Below the pieces are notes generated by a model. That model ran no database searches. It worked only from the letters and a program-made list of their open reading frames with translations, and was not told where the DNA came from. Shown here piece by piece: positions 55,336 through 64,000 of a DNA stretch of 64,000 nt. This DNA is from Pseudozobellia sp. WGM2. Its GTDB lineage: Bacteria; Bacteroidota; Bacteroidia; Flavobacteriales; Flavobacteriaceae. The stretch covers positions 17,411-81,410 of the forward strand of contig NZ_JADNYK010000012.1 of assembly GCF_017810075.1 (NCBI RefSeq). The letters are read 5' to 3'. Within the stretch, counting starts at the first letter, position 1; every line of letters starts with the position of its first letter. Both the position numbers and the translations under genes were made by a program.

Positions 55336-58107
55336 TCAGAACATGAATCTATTACCCTCTTTAGATTTTTTGCCGCCGAACTGATCAAACTTGTATGTGA
55401 GACTGAGCATAAAATAACGTTGTAGAACGGTACCTTGAAAATCTTGTATAAAATCTTGGCCCGTTGTTCGGCGAGTATTGATATTTTGATTGAGAAGATC
55501 ATAAGCCAAAACTTTTAAAGTGGTCTGTTTCTTGAATAATTGTACGCCAAGACTCATGTTCCAAAATAGCGCATCTTTATCAAAACCATCGCTAACATTG
55601 CCATTGTAATTATATCTTATATCGTTACCCCAAATCACATTTTCCGGCCAATATAAAGTCATCTTCAACTCAGCGTTATGGCTCGTGAAGTTAATATCTT
55701 CATAACTTTGGATGTTATATTTTGTGGAGTTGAAAGTCAAACTATAACCAGGTTCAACCTCTAGAATTTTATTGATGTTTAAACTAGTGGAAATTCTAGG
55801 TGTAAAAGTATTTCTTCGAGCTTCTAAACGTTGGCCGTTAACAAAACCAATATTTTTCTGTAAATTGAAATAGGGTCTCACATTCAGCTTAACACTTAGG
55901 GTACTGTCCTTTTTAAATTCTCTTGAATACCCCATTCCCCCATAATGATTATAATTTCCATCGACATTCATATAAGTAGTTTGTCTTAGAAGGTTATCGT
56001 CAGTTTCTGTTACCGGCGAAATAAGATTATCTTGAAAATTGAGCCCCATGTATAGAAACATGCCAGTACGATCTTTCCAATTGAAGTTGTTGTAGTTTAA
56101 ATAAATATTTTTTGATACTGAAGGGTCCAAATTCGGGTTTCCCGTAACTATATTTAGAGGATCGCTCACGTCAGGTACCGGCTGCAATTGGTTAATTTGG
56201 GGCAAATTAAAATCGGAATCGAAATAGACGCTTACACGCTTGCCCTCCTTAATGGTGTAGTTAACATAGCCGTTGAACAAAATGTTCTTATAAGATTTTT
56301 CAAAGGTATTATCTCGAAGAAATTCGGCAATATTCAAGTCTGAAAACACATACTCTAAATCAACACCCATATTCAGTTTTTCGCGATCGCGCTTAATGCC
56401 CAAAGCAGGTATCTTTTGAGAAGTTTTAAACACAAAATCAGAACTCAATGCCTCATTAAAATTAGAGTAGCTGTTCATATTCATATCAAAATCGAATACC
56501 GAGCGAACATTGGCCTTTTTTTCTTCACGCTGTTTGTAGGTGAGATCTACGAAAAGTTTTTTTCCTAAAACTTGTCTATAGGTTACACCAAGTTCGTAAG
56601 TGTCGTTTTCATCTTCACTTAGTGTATTTCTGTTCAAGATTTCTGTACGAGCATTGTCTCCAAAAATATCATTAGTATTGAGAAGACCGGTAGTCTTATC
56701 ATTAGTACTATTCGTATTATTGAAAAACAGCCTAACAAAGGTGCCTAGGGTATCGAATTTCTGGGTCATATCAAAACGGTTGGTGAAATTTCTACCTACC
56801 CCATCTTCATTTCTTAAACGCTCATTTAGGTTCAACAATCCATCTTCATTGGTAGAAGATTGTGTAGTAGAGGCATCGACTGAATGGGTTCGGTTCACAC
56901 TCATCGCAGGTTCAACAGTCACCCTTAAAGACTTGCCGATATCAAAAATAAAGCTTGCTGCCCCTCGGTTAGATACCGTATTTCCCTCGAAACTTGATTC
57001 GCTATCGGTAAAAAATACTCCGCTTGGCAAAATATTCTCTCTTGATATTTTTTCATCATTATAGCTATCAGAAGAGGCAAAGAAGTAATTACCCAATAGT
57101 TCGTACTCTCCTTTTTTTGAATTGGCATAGCTACCACCAAGAGTATTTGATGTGATTATACCTTGTCCAAAACCAAAATTGAGCCCTGAAATCGAGAATC
57201 CGCCCTCTCTATTAATGTTAATGCCACCACGTGAGCGACCCAGCATATCATATATCTCATCAAATGAAAACCCTGCCGAATTAATATTGTTCGATGCTCC
57301 GACAATACTAATTCTTTCATTACCATTAAAATAATTGAAGAGGGTGTTTGCCTGATAACGCCCATCAGTACCATAGCCCGCAGTAATTCGAGATAGTACA
57401 CCCTTGTTCATATCTTCTTTTATCGTTAGATTGATGGTCTTTGATTCACCGCTACCACTCTCACCTGTAAATTCTTGTGCCTTAGTTTTCGTATCGGTAA
57501 TCTGTATTTTACTGATAATTTCTTTGGGCAGACTCTTGGTGGCCACTTTGGGGTCATTACTGAAAAAAACCTGACCGTTGACCAATACCTGGTTGACCTC
57601 TTTTCCGTTCACGGTAATTTTACCATCGCTATCAACCTCTACCCCTGGTAATTTCTTCAACAATTCTTCTACAGTAGCATCGGGTCTTACCTTAAAAGAA
57701 TCGGCATTGAACTCCAAGGTATCTTTCTTGATGATAATGGGTACTCTATCTGCCACTACATTTACACCTTCGAGTTCTTCTGTTTGAGGTTCCAATTTTA
57801 AGACCCCCAACTGAAGTACGGCCTGCCCTTCAACTTTCATAGTTAACGTTCTGTAACCATTAAAGGAAAAAAAAAGATTCAACTCTTTTAACGTAGAGCG
57901 GTCTTCCATCTCAAAAAAACCGTTTTCATCGGAAATCGTATAACTGACCAAAGTACTGTCTTTCGGTGATTCGGCATAAATGGTGGTCGCTTCTAGTGGT
58001 TCGTCGGTAGTAGCGTCGACTACAGATCCGGTAATTCTAAACTCTTGTGCATACAGGGAGGGGAAAACTAAAATGCACCATACAAAGGCGAGTAAAGCTC
58101 TGTGCAT
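55336..58107 (-). CDS. Outer membrane beta-barrel receptor (PF14905-type), paralogue B
   Basis: A 923-residue paralogue of the gene at 51859. I start it at the internal Met of MHRALLAFVW, which aligns with MHKVLPALVL of paralogue A; a start 36 bases upstream would place the promoter element too close. Same order: signal peptide ending SLYAQ, carboxypeptidase-like domain, plug-like segment with the shared VDSDGKITVNGKEVNQVLVNG block, barrel, and a short tail. Barrel strands differ more than the N-terminal third, which suggests related but different ligands. Confidence 0.92.
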   Translation of the reverse strand: MHRALLAFVWCILVFPSLYAQEFRITGSVVDATTDEPLEATTIYAESPKDSTLVSYTISDENGFFEMEDRSTLKELNLFFSFNGYRTLTMKVEGQAVLQLGVLKLEPQTEELEGVNVVADRVPIIIKKDTLEFNADSFKVRPDATVEELLKKLPGVEVDSDGKITVNGKEVNQVLVNGQVFFSNDPKVATKSLPKEIISKIQITDTKTKAQEFTGESGSGESKTINLTIKEDMNKGVLSRITAGYGTDGRYQANTLFNYFNGNERISIVGASNNINSAGFSFDEIYDMLGRSRGGININREGGFSISGLNFGFGQGIITSNTLGGSYANSKKGEYELLGNYFFASSDSYNDEKISRENILPSGVFFTDSESSFEGNTVSNRGAASFIFDIGKSLRVTVEPAMSVNRTHSVDASTTQSSTNEDGLLNLNERLRNEDGVGRNFTNRFDMTQKFDTLGTFVRLFFNNTNSTNDKTTGLLNTNDIFGDNARTEILNRNTLSEDENDTYELGVTYRQVLGKKLFVDLTYKQREEKKANVRSVFDFDMNMNSYSNFNEALSSDFVFKTSQKIPALGIKRDREKLNMGVDLEYVFSDLNIAEFLRDNTFEKSYKNILFNGYVNYTIKEGKRVSVYFDSDFNLPQINQLQPVPDVSDPLNIVTGNPNLDPSVSKNIYLNYNNFNWKDRTGMFLYMGLNFQDNLISPVTETDDNLLRQTTYMNVDGNYNHYGGMGYSREFKKDSTLSVKLNVRPYFNLQKNIGFVNGQRLEARRNTFTPRISTSLNINKILEVEPGYSLTFNSTKYNIQSYEDINFTSHNAELKMTLYWPENVIWGNDIRYNYNGNVSDGFDKDALFWNMSLGVQLFKKQTTLKVLAYDLLNQNINTRRTTGQDFIQDFQGTVLQRYFMLSLTYKFDQFGGKKSKEGNRFMF

Positions 58108-58143
58108 AAAGGCATTATTTAATGATTGATGAATGTATCTCAA

Positions 58144-58204
58144 CCAAAAATACCATTACAACTAAAAAATTAGTTGTAATTAACAAAAGTTTATGCTTCT
58201 ATAA
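58144..58204 (-). promoter_or_regulatory. Duplicated promoter/operator unit, copy B
   Basis: On the minus strand, an exact -7 element TATTTTTG (58152-58145), and a perfect 10-bp dyad TTACAACTAA / TTAGTTGTAA with 4-base centre at 58156-58179. Matches copy A at 58 of 61 bases. The dyad with outer TACA/TGTA recalls BlaI/CopY-type operators, but no such regulator is in the window. Confidence 0.78.
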
Positions 58205-58256
58205 GTGTTAAAAGTCTACTTATTGATTAAAGCAAGTAGTATAACCCCTTAGGGTC

Positions 58257-59561
58257 TTACTTCTTTCGCATAAAAATTGTTACCGGCACACCGGTAAAAT
58301 CAAAATTCTCGCGTAGTTTATTCTCTAGAAATCGTTTATAAGGGTCACGCACATACTGTGGCAAGTTGCAGAAGAAGGCAAATTGCGGGTATGGGGTCGG
58401 CAATTGAGTAATAAACTTGATTTTTACATATTTATCTTTGTACGCCGGTGGCGGTGTACGCTCAATTATAGGGAGCATTACATCGTTCAGCTTGCGTGTC
58501 TTAACCTTTTTAGACCTGTTTTCAAATACCTCAACAGCCGTTTCAATGGCCTTAAAAATCCGTTGCTTGGTAAGCGCGGAAATAAATATAATAGGTACAT
58601 CTACAAAAGGTTCTATGGCCTTCTTGATGCGTTGGGTGTACTGTTTCATGGTATTGGTTTCTTTGTCCTCGACCAGATCCCACTTGTTCACCAAAATCAC
58701 AATTCCCTTATTGTTACGCTGTGCCAGCCAAAAAATATTCTCTACTTGACCATCAAAACCACGAGTTGCATCGAACAGCAACAAACACACATCACTGTGC
58801 TCGATCGCCCGAACCGATCGCATTACCGAATAGAACTCCAAATCTTCTTTGACCTTGGCCTTTCTTCGAATACCTGCGGTGTCGACCAAGTTGAATTCAA
58901 AACCGAAACGATTGTATTTGGTATCGATACTATCACGGGTAGTACCTGCAATATCGGTCACTATATATCGGTCTTCACCAATTAGGGCATTTATAAACGA
59001 AGACTTACCGGCATTCGGTCTACCTACCACTGCAAAACGGGGCAATTCACTTTCTTCTTTGTCCTTTTCAGGCAGTACTTCCACCAAGGCATCCAATAAA
59101 TCTCCTGTGCCACTACCGTTTATACTCGAGAGGGTAAAATATTCACCTAATCCAAGGGCATAGAATTCTACAGCGTCTTCCGCTCTTTTGGCGTTATCGA
59201 CTTTGTTAATAGCCAGAAAAACAGGTTTATCTACTCTACGGAGCAAATTCGCGACATCTTCATCCATTCCGGTGATGCCCGCTTCCACATCTACCATAAA
59301 AATTATGGCATCGGCTTCGTCGATGGCCAGCTCTACCTGCTTATCGATTTCTTGCTCAAAAATATCATCGCTACCGACTACGTAACCGCCCGTATCTATC
59401 AACGAGAACTCCTTACCGTTCCAATCGCTCTTACCGTAATGACGGTCACGGGTCACCCCACTCACGGCATCAACGATGGCTTCCCTACGTTGAATCAAAC
59501 GGTTAAAAAAAGTGGACTTACCCACATTTGGTCTTCCCACAATGGCCACAATAGCACTCAT
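58257..59561 (-). CDS. der: Ribosome biogenesis GTPase Der
   Basis: A 434-residue Der (EngA) GTPase needed for assembly of the large ribosomal subunit. It has the unique tandem of two GTPase domains ([14 protein letters not shown] at the N-terminus, [14 protein letters not shown] at about residue 180), each with DTxG and NKxD motifs (DTGGY, NKVD; DTAGI, NKWD), and a C-terminal KH-like domain. Full length. A candidate -7 element lies 19 bases upstream. Confidence 0.98.
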   Translation of the reverse strand: MSAIVAIVGRPNVGKSTFFNRLIQRREAIVDAVSGVTRDRHYGKSDWNGKEFSLIDTGGYVVGSDDIFEQEIDKQVELAIDEADAIIFMVDVEAGITGMDEDVANLLRRVDKPVFLAINKVDNAKRAEDAVEFYALGLGEYFTLSSINGSGTGDLLDALVEVLPEKDKEESELPRFAVVGRPNAGKSSFINALIGEDRYIVTDIAGTTRDSIDTKYNRFGFEFNLVDTAGIRRKAKVKEDLEFYSVMRSVRAIEHSDVCLLLFDATRGFDGQVENIFWLAQRNNKGIVILVNKWDLVEDKETNTMKQYTQRIKKAIEPFVDVPIIFISALTKQRIFKAIETAVEVFENRSKKVKTRKLNDVMLPIIERTPPPAYKDKYVKIKFITQLPTPYPQFAFFCNLPQYVRDPYKRFLENKLRENFDFTGVPVTIFMRKK

Positions 59562-59579
59562 ACCTCATTTAATTTGGCG

Positions 59580-59587
59580 CAAAAATA
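59580..59587 (-). promoter_or_regulatory. Candidate -7 element of der
   Basis: On the minus strand TATTTTTG matches TAnnTTTG exactly, 19 bases before the start codon. No clear -33 element. Confidence 0.35.
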
Positions 59588-59657
59588 CTACATATCAAGT
59601 ATTTGCCGGTTCATTTAGCACTTTTTCTTTTAACCCTTGCCCAACTGTTGTATTCAA

Positions 59658-59697
59658 ATAAAAAACCCTTGAAAGCCATTGACTCTCAAGGGTTTTT
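59658..59697 (-). terminator. Terminator of the choice-of-anchor-I gene (minus strand)
   Basis: Twelve-base perfect stem AAAAACCCTTGA / TCAAGGGTTTTT with a 13-base loop, with T runs on both strands, between the stop at 59715 and the der gene. Confidence 0.88.
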
Positions 59698-59714
59698 AAA
59701 CAATTAGCTGAAAT

Positions 59715-61241
59715 CTAAGATTTGATTTCGTAAATAGATATGGTATTAGAAACCTCGTTGGTCACAATTAATAAGTTTTCTTTGGTCGGACTATCTTTTG
59801 CGGGAACTACCAATAAACCTTCCGGTGCCATGTCTTGTACATCAAAAATCCAGTTTAAGAATTCTGGAGCCGTAGGGTTTGTAATATCATAAACCAACAC
59901 CCCTCCGGTACGTTCCAAACCTACGAACAATAGGGTTGACTTACCCATCTTTAGTGTCGTTACCGCCTCTGGCTCGGCACCTTTATCATCACTTCTTCCA
60001 TCGGCCTCGCCCTCATCCGCATTAAAATAATCAGGAGCCATTTCGAAAGTCCTTCTACCGATTTCATCTCCACTATCGTAAACCAAAGCGCCATAAGTAT
60101 CCCAAATGGAAAACGACCTGGCACCGTAGGAATAAATTTTATCGTAATCTCCATCCCCATCAATATCACCACTGGCCAAAGTAGTTTTCAATCGCCCCAA
60201 GTTTTCTTCTTTCTGTAATTCTTCCGCATTTGGGAAAGCCGTAGCATCCAACTCCAGATCTTCGACACGGGCTTCCTCTGAATACCCGTCATAATCTCTA
60301 GAATCGCCTTCGTTGGCCGTAATCAAATAATTGGAACTCTTCACTTCAGCAAAAGCAATGGCATCTGGCATATACAAACCATGTACAGGCCAATTTTGAA
60401 AATTCCCGATACTATCATCTCTATTGCTGGCATCCATAGTATTGTATGGCATCATGTGGTCTTTTGCGCCAAGACCATAAACCGCACGAATGGTCATACC
60501 TTGTAAGTCAACTACGGCGATACCATTATTTTCTTGTAAGGTGACATAGGCGTACTTACTGTCAGTGGAAACGGCAACATACTCAGGTTCTATATCTTGG
60601 GTCAGACTAGCACCTGGACCAAAGACCCTAAACTCGTTACCAATTGTCTCCGCATCAAAATTGGCAAAGTAAAGAGTACCTATTTTATTTTTCTTTAAAT
60701 CGATTACAGTGATAGAGCCCTCAGGGTCTACTGAATAATCATCATTTGGCTCCCCTTCATTTGCGGCGATAATATATTTACCGTCTGGAGAAAAAGTGAC
60801 CATATCGGGTAAAGCCCCTGCGGTATAGCTATTTACAAGTTGTTGTGTTTCTGTATCGTAGGTTTCGATTGTACCGTTCTCTTGTTTATTGGTATTCTCA
60901 ACGGCAACCGCTAAAATTCCGTCATTTACGGCAACACTATTCGGCGTTCCGTTCAGGGAAATACCTGAAAGTTTTATTGCCGTCGATGGGTTTGAAATAT
61001 CCCAAACCGATATTTCATTTTCATTTGGGTTAACTATGAATAATTTATTGGTTTTGGCATCGAAAGCACTGATTTCTGCAAAGCCCTCGTCACCGGAACC
61101 ATTGGCAAAAGTGCCTATCTGATTGAAAGTAAGGTTTGAAACATCGGTATCATGCCCGTGACCTGGCAAGCCAATATAATCTTTAATACATGAGGAAAGT
61201 GTAACACCCAGAACGAGTGCTATCAGTAATGGTTTTTTCAT
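59715..61241 (-). CDS. Choice-of-anchor I domain lipoprotein
   Basis: A 508-residue lipoprotein with lipobox SSC (Cys18) and a choice-of-anchor-I beta-propeller: GSGDEGFAEISAFDAKTNKLFIVN, ISVWDISNPS, GALPDMVTFSPDGKYIIAANEGEPND, GSITVIDL, EPEYVAVSTDSKYAYVTLQENNGIAVVDL, YLITANEGDSRDYDGY and ERTGGVLVYDITNP. These proteins are found in secreted or surface locations and often near alkaline phosphatases; activity unknown. Single-gene unit with its own terminator. Confidence 0.9.
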   Translation of the reverse strand: MKKPLLIALVLGVTLSSCIKDYIGLPGHGHDTDVSNLTFNQIGTFANGSGDEGFAEISAFDAKTNKLFIVNPNENEISVWDISNPSTAIKLSGISLNGTPNSVAVNDGILAVAVENTNKQENGTIETYDTETQQLVNSYTAGALPDMVTFSPDGKYIIAANEGEPNDDYSVDPEGSITVIDLKKNKIGTLYFANFDAETIGNEFRVFGPGASLTQDIEPEYVAVSTDSKYAYVTLQENNGIAVVDLQGMTIRAVYGLGAKDHMMPYNTMDASNRDDSIGNFQNWPVHGLYMPDAIAFAEVKSSNYLITANEGDSRDYDGYSEEARVEDLELDATAFPNAEELQKEENLGRLKTTLASGDIDGDGDYDKIYSYGARSFSIWDTYGALVYDSGDEIGRRTFEMAPDYFNADEGEADGRSDDKGAEPEAVTTLKMGKSTLLFVGLERTGGVLVYDITNPTAPEFLNWIFDVQDMAPEGLLVVPAKDSPTKENLLIVTNEVSNTISIYEIKS

Positions 61242-61327
61242 TTTTCGGTATAGTTATTTATCTCTATACGAAAATGACAAAACACCTTAATCAAAACGTA
61301 ACCTAATCAATAAGCTAAGGTTATCAA

Positions 61328-62215
61328 TCAGTTTTGATTGTACCCGAAACGTCTAAGTTGCCGCGCATCGCTACGCCAATTCTTATTCACTTTTACATAT
61401 AATTCGATATGTACCTGCTTACCAAAAAATTGCTCTAAATCTTTACGGGCCTCTACACCTACCCTCTTTAATGCACTACCTTTATGGCCTATTATGATCC
61501 CCTTCTGAGAATCTCGTTCGACCATAATTACCGCCCGCATACGAATGATTTCTTCGTCTTCGTGAAATTCTTCGGTTTCAATTTCTACGGAATAGGGAAT
61601 CTCTTTTTTATAGTGGATGAGGATCTTCTCGCGAATGGTCTCATTCACAAAAAACCGCTCCGGTTTATCGGTCAATTGGTCTTTCGGATAATATGGAGGT
61701 GCCTCAGGAAGCAATTCTATAATGCGTTCAAAAACATTTTTAATATTGAAGTTCGATAAAGCCGAAATAGGATGAAGCTCAACCGTAGGAAGCATTTCTT
61801 GCCAATACTGAACCTGTTCTTCCAATAATTCTTGCGTTGCCGTATCCACTTTGTTCAACAGCAATAGCACCGGTATTTTGCTATTTTTTATTTTCTCGAA
61901 AAAGGCTTCATCTTTTAAAGCCTTCTCACCAATTTCCACCATGTAGATAAGTACATCGGCATCTTCAAAAGCAGATTTTACGAAGTTCATCATCGAAGAC
62001 TGCAGTTCATAGGCCGGTTTGATGATACCGGGGGTATCGGAAAGGATTACCTGAAAATCATCCCCATTAACAATTCCTAGAATACGGTGTCTTGTGGTCT
62101 GTGCCTTTGAAGTAATAATAGATAACTTCTCCCCAACGAAAGCGTTCATCAATGTCGATTTGCCCACATTGGGGTTACCGATAATATTAACAAAACCCGA
62201 CTTATGCTTTTGCAT
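61328..62215 (-). CDS. era: GTPase Era
   Basis: A 295-residue Era GTPase that binds 16S rRNA during small-subunit assembly. It shows GNPNVGKSTLMNAF, DTPG in LSDTPGIIKP, NKVD in LLNKVDTA, and the C-terminal KH RNA-binding domain (VERDSQKGIIIGHKGSALKRVG). Full length. Its start overlaps the end of the AGCS transporter gene by 14 bases, so the two are in one transcript. Confidence 0.97.
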   Translation of the reverse strand: MQKHKSGFVNIIGNPNVGKSTLMNAFVGEKLSIITSKAQTTRHRILGIVNGDDFQVILSDTPGIIKPAYELQSSMMNFVKSAFEDADVLIYMVEIGEKALKDEAFFEKIKNSKIPVLLLLNKVDTATQELLEEQVQYWQEMLPTVELHPISALSNFNIKNVFERIIELLPEAPPYYPKDQLTDKPERFFVNETIREKILIHYKKEIPYSVEIETEEFHEDEEIIRMRAVIMVERDSQKGIIIGHKGSALKRVGVEARKDLEQFFGKQVHIELYVKVNKNWRSDARQLRRFGYNQN

Positions 62216-63566
62216 CCTTTAATTTTTTAAAATATTCAGTTGCCGCCTTGTTTACCTTAGGCGCCAACAAAAGTACCGCAATCATGTTAGGTATTACCAT
62301 TAATGCGTAAGAAAGGTCAATTAAGTTCTTCACCAATTCTAAGGAAGCCACTGCCGCAAACACGATCATAATAACGAAATACCAATTATAATACTTACCA
62401 ATCTTGGCATTCGTTAAAAAAGATAAGCATTTTACTCCGTAATACGAATAAGTGAACAGCGTAGAGAGGGCAAAGGCCGAAACGATTAACATGAGTAGGT
62501 CATCACCGTACCCGAACAAGGTGGTTTCAAATGCGGATAAGGTCATTACAATTCCACTAGAATCTTCTAAATAAGCACCGCTGAGAATAATTACAATTGC
62601 CGTAAAAGTGCAGACAAGAATAGTATCAATGAACGGGCCTAACATGGCCACCAGACCCTCTTTTATCGGACTGTCGGTCTTTGACTGCCCATGATACATC
62701 GGTGCACTACCCAGACCGGCCTCATTTGAAAACATGGCCCTTCGTATACCAATGATCACCAGGCCCCAAAAACCACCGGTTACCACGGTTTTAAAATTCC
62801 AGGCTTCGGTAATTATCATCTTTAAGGCAGGGAAAATCTGTGATGAATTCAGCGCCATGACCGCCACTACCGCAATCAGATAAATCAACACCATAAAGGG
62901 CACTATGGCCGACGCTACTTTAGCAATTTTGGTCAGTCCGCCAAATATTACGAACGAGGTAATTATCGCCAAAGCAAAGCCAATGCTAAGTTTCCAGTTT
63001 TGGTCACTCATAGCGAACAAGGTATCTGACGGCTCAACCACACTCATAAACGTTTCGGTAAACTGGTTGGCCGTAAAAACACCTAAAAAGCCGAAGAGTC
63101 CGCAAACAGCAAAAAATATTGCCAGAGGTCTGGCCTTTTGCCCTAAACCTTGAGTGATATAGTACATGGGGCCACCTTGTAATTTTCCATCGGAGTCAGT
63201 CGTACGGAACATCACCGCGAGACTACAGGAATAAAATTTGATACACATACCGATAAGAGCGGTTACCCAAATCCAAAAAACAACTCCAGGCCCCCCATCA
63301 TGAATGGCAATAGCAACCCCAGAAATATTACCTAGCCCCACCGTTGCGGCAACTGCCGCCGACAAAGCCTGAAAAGAGCTTACATCGCCCTGAGCCGATT
63401 TATCGTCATATTTGCCAGCTGTTATGGCAATGGCATGACCGAAATAACGATAGGGTAAAAATTTAGAATAAACTACTAGAAAAAGCCCCCCACCTATAAG
63501 CAAAAGAAACATCGGCCACTCGGTGAACGGTAATGCACCGGAAATAAAATCATTAATTAACTCCAT
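62202..63566 (-). CDS. Alanine/glycine:cation symporter family protein (AGCS)
   Basis: A 454-residue inner-membrane symporter of the AGCS family that takes up alanine or glycine with sodium. Signature blocks are AAVAATVGLGNISGVAIAI, GGPGVVFWIWVTALIGMCIKFYSCSLAV, GGPMYYI and GIRRAMFSNEAGLGSAPMYHG. It has about ten membrane spans and normal length. First gene of the AGCS-era unit. Confidence 0.95.
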   Translation of the reverse strand: MELINDFISGALPFTEWPMFLLLIGGGLFLVVYSKFLPYRYFGHAIAITAGKYDDKSAQGDVSSFQALSAAVAATVGLGNISGVAIAIHDGGPGVVFWIWVTALIGMCIKFYSCSLAVMFRTTDSDGKLQGGPMYYITQGLGQKARPLAIFFAVCGLFGFLGVFTANQFTETFMSVVEPSDTLFAMSDQNWKLSIGFALAIITSFVIFGGLTKIAKVASAIVPFMVLIYLIAVVAVMALNSSQIFPALKMIITEAWNFKTVVTGGFWGLVIIGIRRAMFSNEAGLGSAPMYHGQSKTDSPIKEGLVAMLGPFIDTILVCTFTAIVIILSGAYLEDSSGIVMTLSAFETTLFGYGDDLLMLIVSAFALSTLFTYSYYGVKCLSFLTNAKIGKYYNWYFVIMIVFAAVASLELVKNLIDLSYALMVIPNMIAVLLLAPKVNKAATEYFKKLKDAKA

Positions 63567-63643
63567 AAACGCTTAGCAAGTCTCGAAGGTATGCATTTTA
63601 CAGATTTTAATTTAGTGAGGCTGCAAAAAGATTCTTCAACAAG

Positions 63644-63676
63644 TTTGGATAATACCATAAAACCGTTGTATATTTG
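63644..63676 (+). promoter_or_regulatory. Promoter of tRNA-fMet
   Basis: TTTG (63644-63647) and an exact -7 element TATATTTG (63669-63676) with a 21-base spacer, 79 bases before the tRNA. The best promoter match in the window. Confidence 0.7.
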
Positions 63677-63755
63677 TCGCCCGTTACGAATAGTAGCGCT
63701 CTTCTTGACAGCGTCATGAGTTGTAGTCGAAAGACAAGTAAGAAGAAACCCATAT

Positions 63756-63828
<73 letters not shown>

Positions 63829-63837
63829 CTAGCAAAC

Positions 63838-63870
63838 AAAGGGCTTCCGAGAGATTGGGAGCCTTTTTTT
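63838..63870 (+). terminator. Terminator after tRNA-fMet
   Basis: A stem of about ten pairs (AAAGGGCTTCC against GGGAGCCTTT, one bulged G and one G-T pair) followed by seven T. Confidence 0.75.
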
Positions 63871-64000
63871 ATCTCCACTGTACAACATATGTACAACAAT
63901 TTGGGATCAGGAACAATTGTTGTGTTTATGCAAAAATTGTTGTTAGTCTAAATAGGAAGAATTCTACATTTTTCACACCTCTGAACTGCGCCCTAAATGC
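63871..64000. other. Right-end flank with short direct repeats
   Basis: No gene is visible to the window end. TGTACAAC occurs at 63879-63886 and 63890-63897, and AATTGTTGT at 63915-63923 and 63935-63943. Paired short repeats next to a tRNA can mark an integration site, but nothing mobile is seen inside the window. Confidence 0.35.

Noticed and set aside
58383..58985. 200-residue plus-strand frame opposite der
   Set aside because: Fully antisense to the conserved Der GTPase; no domain features.

Overview
The window reads as chromosome from a marine-type member of the Bacteroidetes, most likely family Flavobacteriaceae. This rests on a SusC/SusD pair, PF14905-type outer-membrane receptors, GSCFA, DUF4230, DUF5522 and DUF6428 families, many '...AQ' signal peptides, lipoproteins with LxxC boxes, AT-rich intergenic DNA without clear Shine-Dalgarno sites, and several matches to the Bacteroidetes promoter core TAnnTTTG. 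The genus cannot be fixed from the sequence alone. About 50 protein genes, one initiator tRNA, one candidate small RNA and several strong terminators and operators can be supported. No CRISPR array, rRNA, insertion sequence or prophage was seen.

Layout. 1-545: the 3' end of lysS and its terminator. 925-15748: a co-directional cluster of a SusC/SusD uptake pair, a giant ASPIC/UnbV double-propeller lipoprotein, a PSD1-type cytochrome c protein, a DUF1501 Tat protein, a secreted TIM-barrel isomerase-like protein, and a DUF2231/cytochrome c/leucine-repeat membrane protein. Every product carries an export or membrane signal, so this looks like one cell-envelope oxidative utilisation system of unknown substrate. 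15827-17257: a DASS anion transporter. 17336-21825: a repeat-containing secreted protein, a candidate small RNA, a large metalloprotease, a 50-residue membrane peptide and a Lys-rich periplasmic protein. 21980-23393: a YdjC deacetylase and a META lipoprotein.

23718-26346 is an arsenic island (arsR, DUF6428, arsC-like, acr3) with two copies of a 24-bp dyad operator. 26542-29215 holds a propeller protein and a secreted esterase. 29225-32648 (minus strand) holds hemL, a LysM glucosaminidase, an ACC-deaminase-like enzyme and a small HERIH membrane protein. 32929-36938 holds DUF5522, DUF4136, a long aromatic amino acid hydroxylase and a CE15-type glucuronoyl esterase. 36942-42052 (minus) holds DUF4230, GSCFA, a TPR lipoprotein and alaS. 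42154-45366 holds an M23 peptidase, MerR, LemA and two TPM proteins. 45405-50328 is a minus-strand series of envelope and housekeeping proteins including an S9 peptidase and a deaminase, followed by a plus-strand GAF histidine kinase.

51859-58143 holds two paralogous TonB-dependent-type receptors whose promoter regions are almost identical and share a dyad operator. 58257-63566 holds der, a choice-of-anchor-I lipoprotein, era and an AGCS amino acid symporter. The window ends with tRNA-fMet, its promoter and terminator, and a short AT-rich repeat-containing flank.

The most interesting items are the extracytoplasmic SusCD/UnbV/PSCyt cluster, the orphan promoter-hairpin-terminator small-RNA candidate at 18024-18160, the duplicated receptor/promoter units, and several small unrecognised secreted proteins.
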